DNA of 64,000 bases from Locusta migratoria (lineage: Eukaryota; Arthropoda; Insecta; Orthoptera; Acrididae): positions 214,818,333 to 214,882,332 of the forward strand of contig CM048755.1 in NCBI GenBank assembly GCA_026315105.1, given 5' to 3'. Both the position numbers and the translations under genes were made by a program. The notes beneath the pieces were generated by a model, which was given only the letters and a program-made list of their open reading frames with translations, searched no databases and was not told the DNA's origin. Below are positions 33,618-44,587 of the stretch, one piece after another (within the stretch, counting starts at the first letter, position 1; every line of letters begins with the position of its first letter).

Positions 33618-34080
33618 TATCAAAATATGTTCACCATCGGAGGAGAAAGATAGTGAAAGAAATTTAGTAAGCAGATCACTTTGTGACGAATAACGCCTTC
33701 CTTGTAATGATGTCCACCCAATCCATGTTTCTCTCCTGTATGGCTATAATACGAAACGAGCTGCCATTCTCTGAACTCTTTCTCTATTCTTCGTCCCGAT
33801 TGGTGGGACTCCCATAATGTACAGTAGTACACAAAAGTATATCTGTGAAGCGTATTTTAAGCAGTTTCTTTAGTAGAACTGTTGCATATTCTAAACGTTC
33901 TGCTAATGAAAGATAAACTTCGGTTGTCCTTCCCCGCGATATATGTCATTTGTCCTTTCTAATTAAAATTAATCATAATTGTAATTCCTACGTATTTAGT
34001 TGAATTTACGACCTGCAGGTTTAACTGACTGAATTAATGTTTTCCTTAGGAATGACATATTCTACACATTAATATCTGAA
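33618..34080 (-). mobile_element. LINE 3' fragment (CR1/Jockey-like)
   Basis: Antisense copy of the same 3' region as 6866-9335. The minus strand has GAACGTTTAGAATATGCAAC, GAGAATGGCAGCTCGTTTCG and the frame GGHHYKEGVIRHKVICLLNF. It abuts the Tc1-like element on its left. Confidence 0.75.
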
Positions 34081-34159
34081 CTTTTTGCTCCTTGTTTCAC
34101 ATTCTCATCATAAATGTTTCTCCTTTCATTAATTAGAATCAGTAATCAAACTTGCGCTT

Positions 34160-34570
34160 CAATTCCCTTTGCCAAAGTGCATTTTATGCCGGCCCTCAGA
34201 AGTTCTTTTACTACCCAAACAACAAACTCATCCGCCACCTCCATTTTCTCGTTCCATAATCAGCATTGCTCGCTTTAATTATCTTACATTCCATTACGAT
34301 TGTTTTTCTCTTATTAGGGTTAATCTTGTACCTTCCTTTCACGACACTGTCCATTCCATTCAGTTGCTCCTCCAGGTCATTTGCTGTCTCCGACAGAATT
34401 ACAGTATCATCGGCAAACCGCATAGTGTCTATTTCGTTTCCCTGAACTTTTATTCACTTTCTAAATTTCTTCTTGCTTTTCTTCACTGCTTGCTCATTAT
34501 ATGCACATTATGAATAAAACTGGGGAAAGGTGGCAAAAGTGTCTTTCTTCCTTCACATCATTACATCCAT
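34160..34570 (-). mobile_element. RTE-like LINE fragment, RT active-site region
   Basis: Minus frame MRFADDTVILSETANDLEEQ and LNGMDSVVKGRYKINPNK matches the region around the FADD box of the copy at 39.2-40.1 kb (FADDIVILSDTAKDLEEQ). The coding continuation is lost at both sides. The FADD box is intact in this piece. Confidence 0.8.
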
Positions 34571-34774
34571 ATTATGCCCTCTGACACTTATGACTGCTGT
34601 CTGGCTTCTATACGGGTTGTTGGTCCATTGATAGTGACCGGGCAAAATACCTCACGAAATAAGCATCAAACAAAAAGCTACAAAGAACAAAACTTATCTA
34701 GTTTGAAGGGGGAAAACAGATGGCGCTATGATTGGCCCGCTAGATGGCGCTGCCATAGGTCAAACGGATATCAA

Positions 34775-34971
34775 AAATGTTCAAATGTTTGTTAAGCTTA
34801 TGGGACTTAACTACGGGGTCATCAGTCCCTGAACTTAAAAACTACTTATGAACTAGTTAACTCTAAGGACGGCACAAATATCCATGCCCGAGGGGGGATT
34901 CTAACCCCCGACCGTAGTGGCCGTGAAGACCGTGACTGGCGCGCCTCAGTCCCCTCGGCCACCGCGGCCGG
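34775..34971 (-). mobile_element. SINE-A nested in mariner left repeat, 14-bp TSD
   Basis: Near-consensus minus copy (CCGAGGGGGGATTC, then GCCACCGCGGCCGGC). Perfect 14-bp TSD CAAACGGATATCAA at 34761-34774 and 34972-34985, taken from the transposon's inverted repeat. Confidence 0.93.
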
Positions 34972-35189
34972 CAAACGGATATCAACGGCATTTTTGAAAT
35001 AGGTAACCACATTTTTATTATATATTCGTCTAGTTCCTAAATAAATATGAATATTTTATTTGGATCACTTTTAATTTCGCTTTGTGATAGATGGTGCTGT
35101 AATAGTCATAAACGAATAAGTACGTGATACTGCGTAACATTTCGCCAATGCGGACGGTATTTGCTTCGTGATGCATTACTCGTGATAAA

Positions 35190-36465
35190 ATGGACCGTTT
35201 ACCAACTGCAGAAAAGGCCGATATGGTTCGTAGGTATGGCTATTGTCATCAAAATGCGCAAGGGGCCTGTGGTATTTATGTTGATCGTTATCCTGGAAGA
35301 CATCATCCAAGTGTCCGGACCTTTCGTCGGATAGTTACGTTACTTAAAGAGACAAGAAGTGTTCAGCCACAAGTGAAACGTCAACCACGACCTGCAACAA
35401 ATGATGATGCACAAGTAAGTGTTTTAGCTGCAGTTGTAGCTAATCCACACATAACTAGCAGACAAATTGAGCATGAATAGGGAATCTCAAAAACGTTGGT
35501 GTTGAGAATTCTACATCAACATAAATTTCACCCGTACCATATTTCTATACATCAGAATTTGCATGGCGAAGACTTTGAACGTCGTGCACAATTTTGCTAC
35601 TGGGCACAAAATAAATTACGGGACGATAACAGATTTTTTATCACGCGTTCTGTTTAGTGACGAAGCGCCATTCACAAACAGAGGTAACGTAAACCGGAAT
35701 AATAAGCACTACTGGGCAACGGAAAATCCACGATGGCTGCGACAAGTGGAACATCAGCGACCGTGGCGGGTTAATGCATGTTGCGGCATTAATTATGGGA
35801 GGAAGGGTAATTGGCCCCTATTTTATCACAAAAAAATGTTTGTTGAGTCTATGGGACTTAACTACGGGGTCATCAGTCCCTAAACTGACAAACTACTTAT
35901 GATCTACTTACAACTAAGGACGCCACAAATATCCATGCCCGAGGGGGGATTCGAAACCCCGACCGCAGTGGCCGTGCAGACCGTGACTGGAGCGCCTCAA
36001 TCCTCTCGGTCACCGCGGCCGGCCCTATATTATCGATGGCAATCTAAATGGTGCAATGTATGCTGATTTCTTACGTAATGTTCTACCGATTTTACTACAA
36101 GATGATTCACTGCATGACAGAATGGCGATTTACTTTCGACATGATGGATCTTCCGAGATGGCTCGCGTGCAGTTTAAGCGGTGTTAAATGGAATATTTAA
36201 TGACAGGTGGACTGGTCGTAGAAGCACCATACTATGGCCCGCACATTCACAGGATCTTACATCCACGGATTTGTTTCTGTGAGGAAAACTGAAGGATATT
36301 TGTTATCGTGATTCACCGATAACATCTGAAAAATTGCGTCAGCGCATTGTCAATGCATGTGAGAGCATTACTGAAGGCGAACTACTCTCTGTTGAGAGTA
36401 ATTTCGTTACGCATATTGCCAAATGCATTGAAGGGCATCATTTTGAGCACTTATTGAAGTCATGA
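35190..36465 (+). pseudogene. transposase of the mariner-like element, broken
   Basis: N-terminus MDRLPTAEKADMVRRYGYCH with AYVDRYPGRHHPS-like text fits the DUF4817 helix-turn-helix domain found in insect DNA transposases. Next come SRQIEHE, an in-frame TAG at 35478, and a frameshift near 35640. The DDE part follows: LFSDEAPFTNRGNVNRNN (first Asp), HYWATENPRWLRQVEHQRPW, then the SINE at 35828. After it are GNLNG-like text, a DG-S-EMARV region where DGCPAH is usual (second Asp), and PHSQDLTSTDLFL-like text. It ends ICYRDSPITSEKLRQRIVNA to HHFEHLLKS. Non-functional. Confidence 0.8.
35828..36022 (-). mobile_element. SINE-A nested in mariner transposase, 12-bp TSD
   Basis: Minus copy, near-consensus. 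TSD CCCTATTTTATC at 35816-35827 and CCCTATATTATC at 36023-36034, one mismatch. It interrupts the transposase between its first and second acidic motifs. Confidence 0.92.
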
Positions 36466-36831
36466 GGTAATTACAGGTAATCACGCAGTAACAGCATGCG
36501 TTCTCATAAAGTATGATAATTTCACAAAAGTACATGTATCACACTGGAACAACCGAAATAAAATTCAATCGTACCTACGTTCTGTGTTTTAATTTGAAAA
36601 ACCTACCTCTTACCCACTGTTCGTATAAAATTATGAGCAATAGGTTTGTGAATATTACAGCGCCATCTATCACAAAGCGACAAAAGTGTTCCTATATTTA
36701 TTTACGTACTACTCGAATATGTAATAAAAATGGGGGTACCTATTTAAAAATGCATTTAATATCGGTGTGACCTATTGCAGCGCCATCTCGCGGACTAACA
36801 ATAGCGCCATCTTTTTTCCCCCTTCAAGCTA

Positions 36832-37168
36832 TAAAAGTTTACTAAGCAAGCAATAGAAAATATCTAAGGAAAAAATAAGTTGGATAGAACGATGTGGGGT
36901 GGTCCTATATACTGTCAACAGTTTTTACGGCGTGAAAATCGGAAAAGTGATTTCCCCCTTTTTCCCAGCTCAGCCCGACCGGGAATGACCATCCTCGCGC
37001 AGCTCAAAGAAATAAATATTCTTTCAAATCAAGACTGGGTATTTTAACCTCTCTCAATTATTTGAGTGGGTACAGCTACCGCGGCAGCCACTTCAAACGC
37101 CGGCCCTGGTGGTGACATGTTGTACAACTTAGCTATACCTATTGTCTTATTGACTATTAGACTTACGG
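36832..37168. other. unassigned sequence
   Basis: No recognised feature between the mariner end and an RTE-like fragment. Confidence 0.4.
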
Positions 37169-37169
37169 C

Positions 37170-37400
37170 TGCATTATCCGCAACTGTTTTCGTGTTTACA
37201 ACCCTGTACTAGCCTGACTACAAATCCTGTTAATCTTGCAACCGAACTTCACTAATCTACTCCATGTCTAAATTCAATCTATCAGTTTCCCATTTCAAAT
37301 TCTCTAGGTTACCTAACCGGTTATTGGGATTGAACATCCGTTGAATACCTGTTTTGTTTCTCCTAATGACAACATCCTCCTCAGAAAGTTCTAATGATTA
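37170..37400 (-). mobile_element. RTE-like LINE fragment, endonuclease region
   Basis: Aligns in the same orientation with 40270-40490 of the larger RTE-like copy: shared GACTACAAATCCTGTTAATC-like, ACCGAACTTCACTAATC and AATTCTCTAGGTTACC-like words. It corresponds to the N-terminal endonuclease (NVRSLN...GISEVRW region) in a decayed state. Confidence 0.7.
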
Positions 37401-37479
37401 CAAGTAAAATTTCTCTACCATTTTCTAATAGAGCGGGAAGAAATAACACCTAAATCGTACCGTTTTTGATCTGATTTCT

Positions 37480-38835
37480 CTCATTTTATTGCGATGGTCA
37501 TGTCTCCCAATGTAGGTGGGTGCTAGCAAAATATTTTCTCATTCATAAGTAAAAGTAGGTGATTGAAATTTCGCAAATAGAACTCGCTGCAACGAATGAC
37601 GTCGTTTTTTTTAATGATTTCCACCTCAAATCGTGCAATATTTCCGTGACGCTCCCCCACCCCCCCTGTAACGTGGTAAAACAAAACGACTTGCTCTTCT
37701 CTGAACCTTCTCAATGTCTTCCCTCAGTCCCACTTGGTGAGGGTCCCACACTGGGCAACAGTACTCCAGGAGAGGACGCACAAGTGTGACGTAGGCAGTT
37801 TCTTTAGTGGAGCTGTTACATTTTCGAAGCGTTCTGCCAATGAAACCTTCCCCACAATATTTTCTATGTGTTCTCTACAGTGTGTGTTGTTCTTATGTTA
37901 GTTTACCTTAGTTTGTAACTCCTAGGTATTTGGTAGAATTTACGACCTTAAGGTTTGACGGATTTATTTTAGTGGTCTTGTGTATTACTTAACACTTTTC
38001 ATTATTTAGTGTTAATTTCCAATCTTCGCACCATATACAAATTTTGTCTAAATCGCTTTGCAGTTGCTGTTGACTTCACTAACCGATAAACGACAGCATC
38101 GTCCACGAACAGTCTAAGGCAGCTATTTAGATGGTCTCCTAAATCGTTTATAAACACAAGGAAGAGTAGGGGACCTATAACTCTTCCCTATGGAACGGCA
38201 GATATCACTTCTGTTTTACTCGATGACTTACCGTCAATTGCTACGAACTGTGACCTTTCTGATAGGAAATCGTGAATCCAATCGCTCAATTGGGGCGATA
38301 TTCAATAAGCACGCAATTTCATTAGAAGCCGCTTGTCAGGTACAGTGTCAAAAGCCTTCCGGAAATCTAGAAATATGGACTCGATTTGAGATCTGTTGTC
38401 GATGGCACTTATCACTTCATGCGAATAAAGGGCAAGCTGTGTTTCGCAGGAGCAATACTTTCTGAATCCGTGTTGGCTATTTGTTAATAGGTCGTTCTCT
38501 TCGAGGTAGTTCATACTGTTCGAACAAAGTACATGTTCCAAAATCCTACTGCAAATCGACGTCAATGAGATGAGCCTGTAATTTTGGGGATTACTCCTAT
38601 AGCGTTTCTAGAATGTTGGAGTGACTTGGGTAACTTTCCAGTCTTTGGGTACGGATCTTTTGCTGAGTGATCGGTTGTATATGGTAGCTAAGTATGAAAC
38701 TTGGATCAGCGTACTCTGAGAGGAATCTAGTTGTTTTACTACACCAGGAACATCTACTTCTGAATTTCGCATGCTGGCAGCTGTTCTTCGTTTGAATTCT
38801 GGAGTGTTCACGAAGTGTATAATTCATGTAGGTCC
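37480..38835 (-). mobile_element. LINE fragment with reverse transcriptase (CR1/Jockey-like)
   Basis: Antisense ORF2, decayed. From 5' to 3' it reads FKRRTAASMRNSEVDVPGV, SLSKRSVPKDWKVTQVT, LTSICSRILEHVLCSN, NSQHGFRKYCSCETQLALY, FLDFRKAFDTVPDKRLL (motif A Asp kept), LVFINDLGDHLNSCLRL and LFVDDAVVY (FVDD in place of FADD, near 38099-38110). The tail has LVRPLLEYCCPVWDPHQV. This is the most complete RT of this family here, but stops and frameshifts split it. Confidence 0.87.
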
Positions 38836-39165
38836 TGCTAATTTTTTTTCTTCAGTAAAATGTGTTACCACATTACACCACAGCAGTGGTAGCGAGTAAT
38901 ATGTTCGGTTAGTAGGTGACCTATCGTATTTTACTTCGAATCCTGTCACATCTGCAAATTTTAATTTGTTATAAATATTTGTTGATTTCTCTAATGATTA
39001 CCACAGCTGCAGAAACACAGCCCATGGTGCCCCATATTCAAATATTAGTGCAATTAACCTGATCCAGGCCTATTCATACATGGGCTTTTCTTATTTTGGA
39101 AATTTGGGAAAGTTGGTAACACATTTTAAGAGGAAACTCAATTCCTACACGTACGACATCGTAAA
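38836..39165. other. unassigned sequence
   Basis: Short stretch between two antisense LINEs. Part may be further decayed LINE upstream sequence. Confidence 0.35.
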
Positions 39166-39183
39166 GGTAAATTGTTGTGGTCT

Positions 39184-40140
39184 TCAGTCCAGAGACTGGT
39201 TTGATGCAGCTCTCCACCCTACTCTATCCTGAGCAAGCCTTTTCATCTCCTCATAAGAACGGCAACCCACATCCACTTGAATCTGCTTACTATACGCGTC
39301 TCTTGGTCTCCCTCTGCGATTTTTACCCCACACACTTCCCTCCAACGCTAAATTCACAATTCCTTGATGTCTAAGAATGTGTCCTACCAATCTATCCCTT
39401 CTTTTAGTCAAGGTATGCCAGAAATTTCTTTTCTCCCCAATTCGGTTCAGTACCTCCTCATTAGTTACGCGATCCACCCACCTAATCTTCAGCATTCTTC
39501 TGTAGCACCACATTTCAAAAGCCTCTATCCTCTTTCTGTCCACACTGCTTATCGTCCATGTTTCACTCCCATACAAGGCAACACTCCATACCAATGCCTT
39601 CAGAAAGGACTTCCTTAGGCTTAAATCAATATTCGATGTTAACAAATTTCTCTTTATCAAAAACGCCTTTCTACCCATTGCCATTCTACATTTTATATCA
39701 TCTGTACTGCGACCATCATTTGTTATTTTACTGCCCAAGTAACAAAACTCATCTACCTCCTTTATTGTTTCGTTACTTAATCTAATTCCTTCAGCATCAC
39801 CTGATTTTCTTACACTACACTCCATTACCCTAGTTTTACTCTTGTTAATGTTCATCTTATATGCACCTTTCAGCACACTGTCCATTCCGTTCAATTGCTC
39901 TTCCAGGTCCTTTGCTGTATCTGACAGAATTACTATGTCGTCGGCAAAACGCAATGTTTTTAATTCTTCACCCTGAACTTTAATTCCTTCTCCAAATTTC
40001 TCCTTGCTTTCCTTTATAGCTTGCTCAATGTACAAATTGAACAACATTGGGGAAAGGCTACAACCCTGTCTTACTCCCTTTCCAACCACTGCATCCCTTT
40101 CATTCCCTTCAACTCTGACAACCGCTGTCTGGTTTTTGTC
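39184..40140 (-). pseudogene. RT C-terminal half of RTE-like LINE, open
   Basis: An uninterrupted frame of at least 301 codons. It holds VGKGVRQGCSLSPMLFNLYI (RT palm), LRFADDIVILSD (catalytic FADD near 39940), EFCYLGSKITNDGRS, ALYGSETWTISSVDRKRIEA and the C-terminal RDRLVGHILRHQG and KNRRGRPRDAYSKQ. Lacking the upstream palm motif and its own start, it is a deletion product, not a working enzyme. That it stays open for 300 codons suggests a recent insertion. Confidence 0.85.
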
Positions 40141-40142
40141 TG

Positions 40143-40658
40143 TACTACTGTTGTCGGTGTTGGCTTCGTATCTATCTTGACAATGATAATGCGATCGCTG
40201 TGCTGGTCATAGTAGTTTACCCGCATTCCTATTTTCTTATTCATTATCAATCCTACTCCTGTGATACCCCCAACTGATTTTGTATTTATAATCCTGTACT
40301 CACCTGACCAGAAATCCTGTTCATCCTGCCACCGAACTTCACTAATCCCCACTATATCTAACTTCAACCTATCCATTTCCCTTTTTAAATTTTCTAATTT
40401 TCCTACTCGATTAAGGGATCTAACATTCCACGCTCCGACCCGTAGAATGCCAGTATTGTCTTTCCTGATGATCACATCCTCCTGAGTAGTCCCCGCCCGG
40501 AGATACGAATGGGGGACTATTTTACCTCCGGAATATTTTACCCGAGAGGATGCCATCATCATATGTTCATACAGTAGAGCTGCATGTCCTCGGGAAAAAT
40601 AACGGCTGTAGTTTCCCCTTGCTTTCAGCCGTTCGCAGTAGCTGTGTGGCAAAGTCAC
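40143..40658 (-). pseudogene. endonuclease N-terminal half of RTE-like LINE
   Basis: Minus frame with LRVGAWNVRSLNRVGKLENL, DIVGISEVRWQDEQDFW (metal-binding Glu of the exonuclease-endonuclease-phosphatase fold), SVGGITGVGLIMNKKI and IIIVKIDTKPTPTTVVQ, where homology stops at the deletion junction. The later catalytic motifs (GDxN, SDH) are lost. The upstream start, about residue 50 before the domain, is uncertain. Confidence 0.8.
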
Positions 40659-41004
40659 ATTAGCTGATGTTACAAGGCCAGCTCAGTCAATCATCCAGAC
40701 TGTTGCCCCTGTAACTACTGAAAAGGCTGCTGCCCCTCTTCAGGAACCACACGTTTGTCTGGCCTCTCCACAGATACCCCTCCGCTGTGGTTGCACCTAC
40801 GGTACGGCTATCTGTATCGTTGAGGCACGCAAGCCACCCCACCTCGGCAATGTCTGTGGTTCATGGGAATGGAAATTATCTTAGTAGCAAGAAATAGCTG
40901 TTTAAGAACCAGTTACTACCAGTATTTTACCAAATTTCGTTTACTTTAAGCAAAAATCTTAATTTGACAGTGCGAGCTCACTGCTGCCAGATGTGTCCGA
41001 AAGA

Positions 41005-41057
41005 ACAGATATCACACCCACCCACCCACACCCACCCACACACACACACACACACAA
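41005..41057. repeat. (CACCCA)n/(CA)n microsatellite
   Basis: CACCCA-type units that pass into pure CA. Confidence 0.93.
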
Positions 41058-41079
41058 AACAAGATGTGTCTGAAAAGCT

Positions 41080-41290
41080 CGGCGAATCGTCTCCGGAAAT
41101 ATAGGAAGCAGGAGTTGCAAACAAAATACACTTACTGGCATTGAATGCAATCGCCAATGGTTACAATACACTCCTGACATCGATTGTACAGCTATTGGAA
41201 GCTGTCAGCAAATGCTTCTTGTGGAATCGCACGAAGCACTGAGGTCACGCGTTGTTGGATCGCTGCAACCACTCAAACATACACATTTTA
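41080..41290 (-). pseudogene. mariner-type transposase C-terminal relic
   Basis: Minus-strand reading: AAIQQRVTSVLRAIPQEAFA, then DSFQ, stop, LYNRCQECIVTIGD. This fits the extreme C-terminus of mariner-type transposases, which ends in a YxRCxxCIxxxGxYFEG-like pattern. Nothing upstream is readable. Confidence 0.5.
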
Positions 41291-43500
41291 CTTAATGGTT
41301 CAACACCATACACTTGCATTAACATTCCATGGGTCGCCATGGACATTTTCCCTTATATGAAACAAAACTTACAACCCAATATCTGTAACCTAGAAACGTC
41401 TTCATTAATTAATTTACTTTTAACGTAAGCTACTTATAATTGGAAATGTCTTATATTACCTTCAAAAGTATTCACTAGACAGGATAAAACCGAACAGTTA
41501 GGTGTTTGCGAGTAGAAAAGCAAAAACCATAAAATACTCTTCAAGCACACGTACACGAACAGCATTATGAAGATAATAATAGCAGTACTGATAGTAATAA
41601 TAGAATTGTCTGATAACCTCACTCTCTGCATCGGTATATCTCAAACAAAGAAATTTGATGGCTTCGAGTCAGGGGTAGAAGTATATTTTAAGCCACCTGT
41701 AAAGATAAAGCGATAATTTCTGCCTCAGAAGTTTGCTTATAATTGATAACTTAATAGAGACCCGCATTGTCTGTCTATTGCTAATGCGTGCGCTAACCAC
41801 ATATAATGTAACAACGCTATCATGTGCATGTCACAGTCGGCTGCAGAGGTCTGGTGGATCTCTCGTAGTTTACTATCAGTAATGCATGTGTTTGATTCTG
41901 CTTTCAGCTGTAGACTGTTAACAGACACCACCTTACTCACCTCAGGAAACGCTAAGTGAATACGTCATTCTGCAGCGTAGTTGAAAAGCGACATTAAACA
42001 CACATCAATTCGCTATCAAATGTTGTAGAGCCCATTTAGCCGCAGCAGTAACAGATATAATACGAGGAAATCAGTAACTGTGTCGCCAGAAAGATTTCTC
42101 TTACATTAGAAAATTTAATTTAACTTAATAAACCAATGATCGTTTACGGTCACAAGGCTGTTATTATACTAAATGTTGGTGCAGGATTGGGATTCAATTT
42201 CATCTCTCGCGATATTTGAGCTTCTCGGACTGCTTATGTGAAATTCAAAACTTAAATCCAGAGTAACTAAGATGTGTTCATACTTAGTAATGTATGCATT
42301 ATAGAACTCATATTTACTATAGTTTGTTGTTTCGAACGATCTTTACCGTCATATTCCAGACTGTAAACCATCATCGTGGAACATCATATACGTATTATTT
42401 AATACGGAGCAAACATGTTCTAGCTGATCAACAAGTTACGGGTGTTACCAAAGGCAGCAAATAAATTTAACAGAAGTATCTAATGTCTGACGTGCGCTGT
42501 GAATTACACGTTATGGACGGTATCTTCTGTAAGCCTCAGAAAGGAGTTGGTTCTCTTTAGTAAGTCTGTTATTGTGCTACAATGTATTGGCTGCTCTATA
42601 GCCTGTGCTTTAGCTAGTAAAGTCCCCGACAGTCGACGACAACCGGTTTCAACACATGTCACAACACACGTCGGTAGGTTTCCTAGAATCGAATTACTAG
42701 CGGTGTATTCTTGACACGCTAACATCTGGTAGACATCAGATCTGGAGCATTACTTAGGTCTGACAACCATAAGGTGACTAACATCGCGCACGTTACTCAT
42801 TCTGACTTCTGTAATCACTCCAGTAACCAATATAAGTTTTGATATAATACTAGTCACGTTCCACGCTGGTGTGTTGTGGCTATTACGGTGCTCTGTCGTC
42901 AGCACAGAAGCTGACTGTGACTCAAATGATCGTTACGACTTACACTTAACAAAAAACAGTCTCACATTAAATTATCGATTGAAGAGGTGAGTTAACTCCT
43001 TTCCCTATTTCTCTCTAAATTACTTTACTTCCGCACTGAAAAACGTAAATGAGACCACGCTCTAGAAACAGAGAGACTTTTCACTGAGAGGTCATGAAAC
43101 TTGACTGAATAATCAAAAAACCCTTTCTCATCTCCCTCTTCCACCCCTGTGGTCTGAGCCCACATTTCAGTCAAGGTTGCAATACGACTCTACTTTTGAG
43201 TGATATTTCATAAACGCCTCTCCTTCCAGCAACCTATAGAGAACGAGTAATGTTTTCCATGAAGAATGTAAGGAAGTTCCCCTCCGGGGAAGGGGGGAGG
43301 GATTAAAGAAAATAGAAAGAGAAGATACCCTCCATCACACAACACCAACAGAATATAAAATACGTATTTATGTGGGTAATTATCTGCACACTCTGCATTA
43401 TTGCCCACCAATGAGTGACATAGTATAGTCATTAAAGGAAATATAGCGAGATGGTTGAACAAACTGCAGCCTCTGACAAAATAGTTCGGTGAATAGTCCT
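41291..43500. other. unassigned sequence
   Basis: 2.2 kb of AT-rich DNA without recognisable genes or repeats. Short frames on both strands (for example 42499-42714 and 42504-42725) mirror each other and are not convincing. Confidence 0.45.
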
Positions 43501-44066
43501 GTAACATTAACGCAGATAAACTGAGAACTACAGTTACCTTACTGTCCTTCGAAATAGTCACTTTCCATAACTATGTACCGCTGGGCTCTGCGACACATGT
43601 CCTGGAAACTTTACACTAAGTCTTCCTTTATTCTGGTCTTCAGAAGCCTCATCACGTTTTGTTGGATGTCAGGAATATTGTCAAATCTCTTTACTTTCAA
43701 ACCGAGTTTGAGTCGAGGGAATAATTGAACGACAACGCTCGCCCACATACAGCCAATATCATCAAACAGTTCCTGGCAAAAGAGGGCTGGTGCAACCTGT
43801 ACATCCACCATACTCGCCGGATCTCAATTCTCTAGACTTCTTCCTATTCCCTCGACTCAAACTCGCTTTGAAAGGATTGAGATTTGGCGATATTCTTACA
43901 TCCAGCGGAACGTGACAATGCTTTTGAACACCATCCCAAAGGAAGACTTCGTGCAAAGTTTCCAGGACATGTTTCGCACAGCTCAGCAGTGCATATTTAT
44001 GAGAGGTGTCTATTTCGAAGGACAGTAAAGTAACTACAGTTCATAGTTTATCAACATTAGTGTTAC
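43501..44066 (+). mobile_element. palindromic mariner derivative
   Basis: Two arms of about 225 bp, 43501-43724 and 43842-44066, are inverted copies of each other (imperfect). The plus strand from the 117-bp loop through the right arm reads the C-terminal half of a mariner transposase: DNARPHTANIIKQFLA (second catalytic Asp, 43731), then, after frame changes, YSPDLNSLDFF-like, LFPRLKLALKGL-like text and MRGVYFEGQ at the end. The left arm repeats the C-terminal part backwards. No N-terminal half or first Asp is present, so it has no coding use. Confidence 0.82.
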
Positions 44067-44520
44067 AGCATTCACAACCTTTATTTTTGGAGGCTGTAGA
44101 TGAAGTTTAGAAAACCGAAGATGCGAAACTGGTTTAATCATTTCAGGCCAAGTGAGGAATGTATAGCAAATGGTTATTGCTAGCAGCAGTATCCAACACA
44201 TTGAGATTTCGTCTTTCCTTTGCTATTCGAGGTCATCAGACAGTACTTAATAACTGTAAAACATTTAACATTTACTGATCTCTCAGAATCCTGTAACGTT
44301 CAACTACTAGTATTCACCTGTTCCAAACGTTAACACTGAAAATGCTACACCAATATTTATGAAGACTACATTTCACGGTTTTCCTGGCCTTAGCATTATC
44401 TGTTCAATGTATACTAATCTTTAACTTCCCTCGAAAAATGATGGCCATAACACGTTAATCTGTTGATAGAAACTACAACACGTACCTGCATATGAATTGC
44501 TAATATCTTCTGTTTTTTCT
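44067..44520. other. unassigned sequence
   Basis: No supported feature. Confidence 0.4.
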
Positions 44521-44522
44521 GC

Positions 44523-44587
44523 AGCTGTGGAATAGCCGAACTCTCTAAGGCGCCTTTCTGCGGAGTGCGCGGTTGCTCTTCGTCGGG
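44523..44587 (+). mobile_element. SINE-A, left piece (split by transposon)
   Basis: A box GTGGAATAGCCGAACTCTC and the sequence up to GCGGTTGCTCTTCGTCGG. The B box and core follow 4.9 kb away at 49464, beyond the tandem-repeat-ended transposon. Confidence 0.8.

Larger units (their letters stand above)
34701..36829 (+). mobile_element. mariner-superfamily element with DUF4817-type transposase
   Basis: Inverted ends: GTTTGAAGGGGGAAAACAGA from 34701 and the reverse complement (GCTTGAAGGGGGAAAAAAGA) at 36829, each next to TA (34699-34700 and 36830-36831). Similarity between the ends extends over about 200 bp once the nested SINE is ignored (for example CGCTTTGTGATAGATGG at both sides). That makes long inverted repeats with recurrent GATGGCGCTxTA-type words. 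The 2.13-kb span includes two nested SINE-A copies; without them about 1.7 kb. The outer boundary could lie a little further out. Confidence 0.82.
39166..40885 (-). mobile_element. RTE-like LINE, internally deleted
   Basis: Contains, on the minus strand, a 5' untranslated part (40690-40885, same sequence as 62405-62561 on the plus strand), the N-terminal half of an EEP-type endonuclease, then directly the C-terminal half of the RT and the 3' end near 39166 (TTGTGGTCTTCAGTCCAGAG on the plus strand). At about 40138 the endonuclease (ending PTPTTVVQ) joins RT sequence (KNQTAVVRVEGNE) with a frame change. The missing part would include the endonuclease C-terminus and RT motif A. Confidence 0.85.

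Noticed and set aside
33261..33693. Plus frames of 67-111 codons over the Tc1-like element
   Set aside because: The coding signal is clearly on the minus strand, where DDE motifs are visible.
39364..39785. Plus frames of 75-84 codons
   Set aside because: Antisense shadows of the RTE-like RT.
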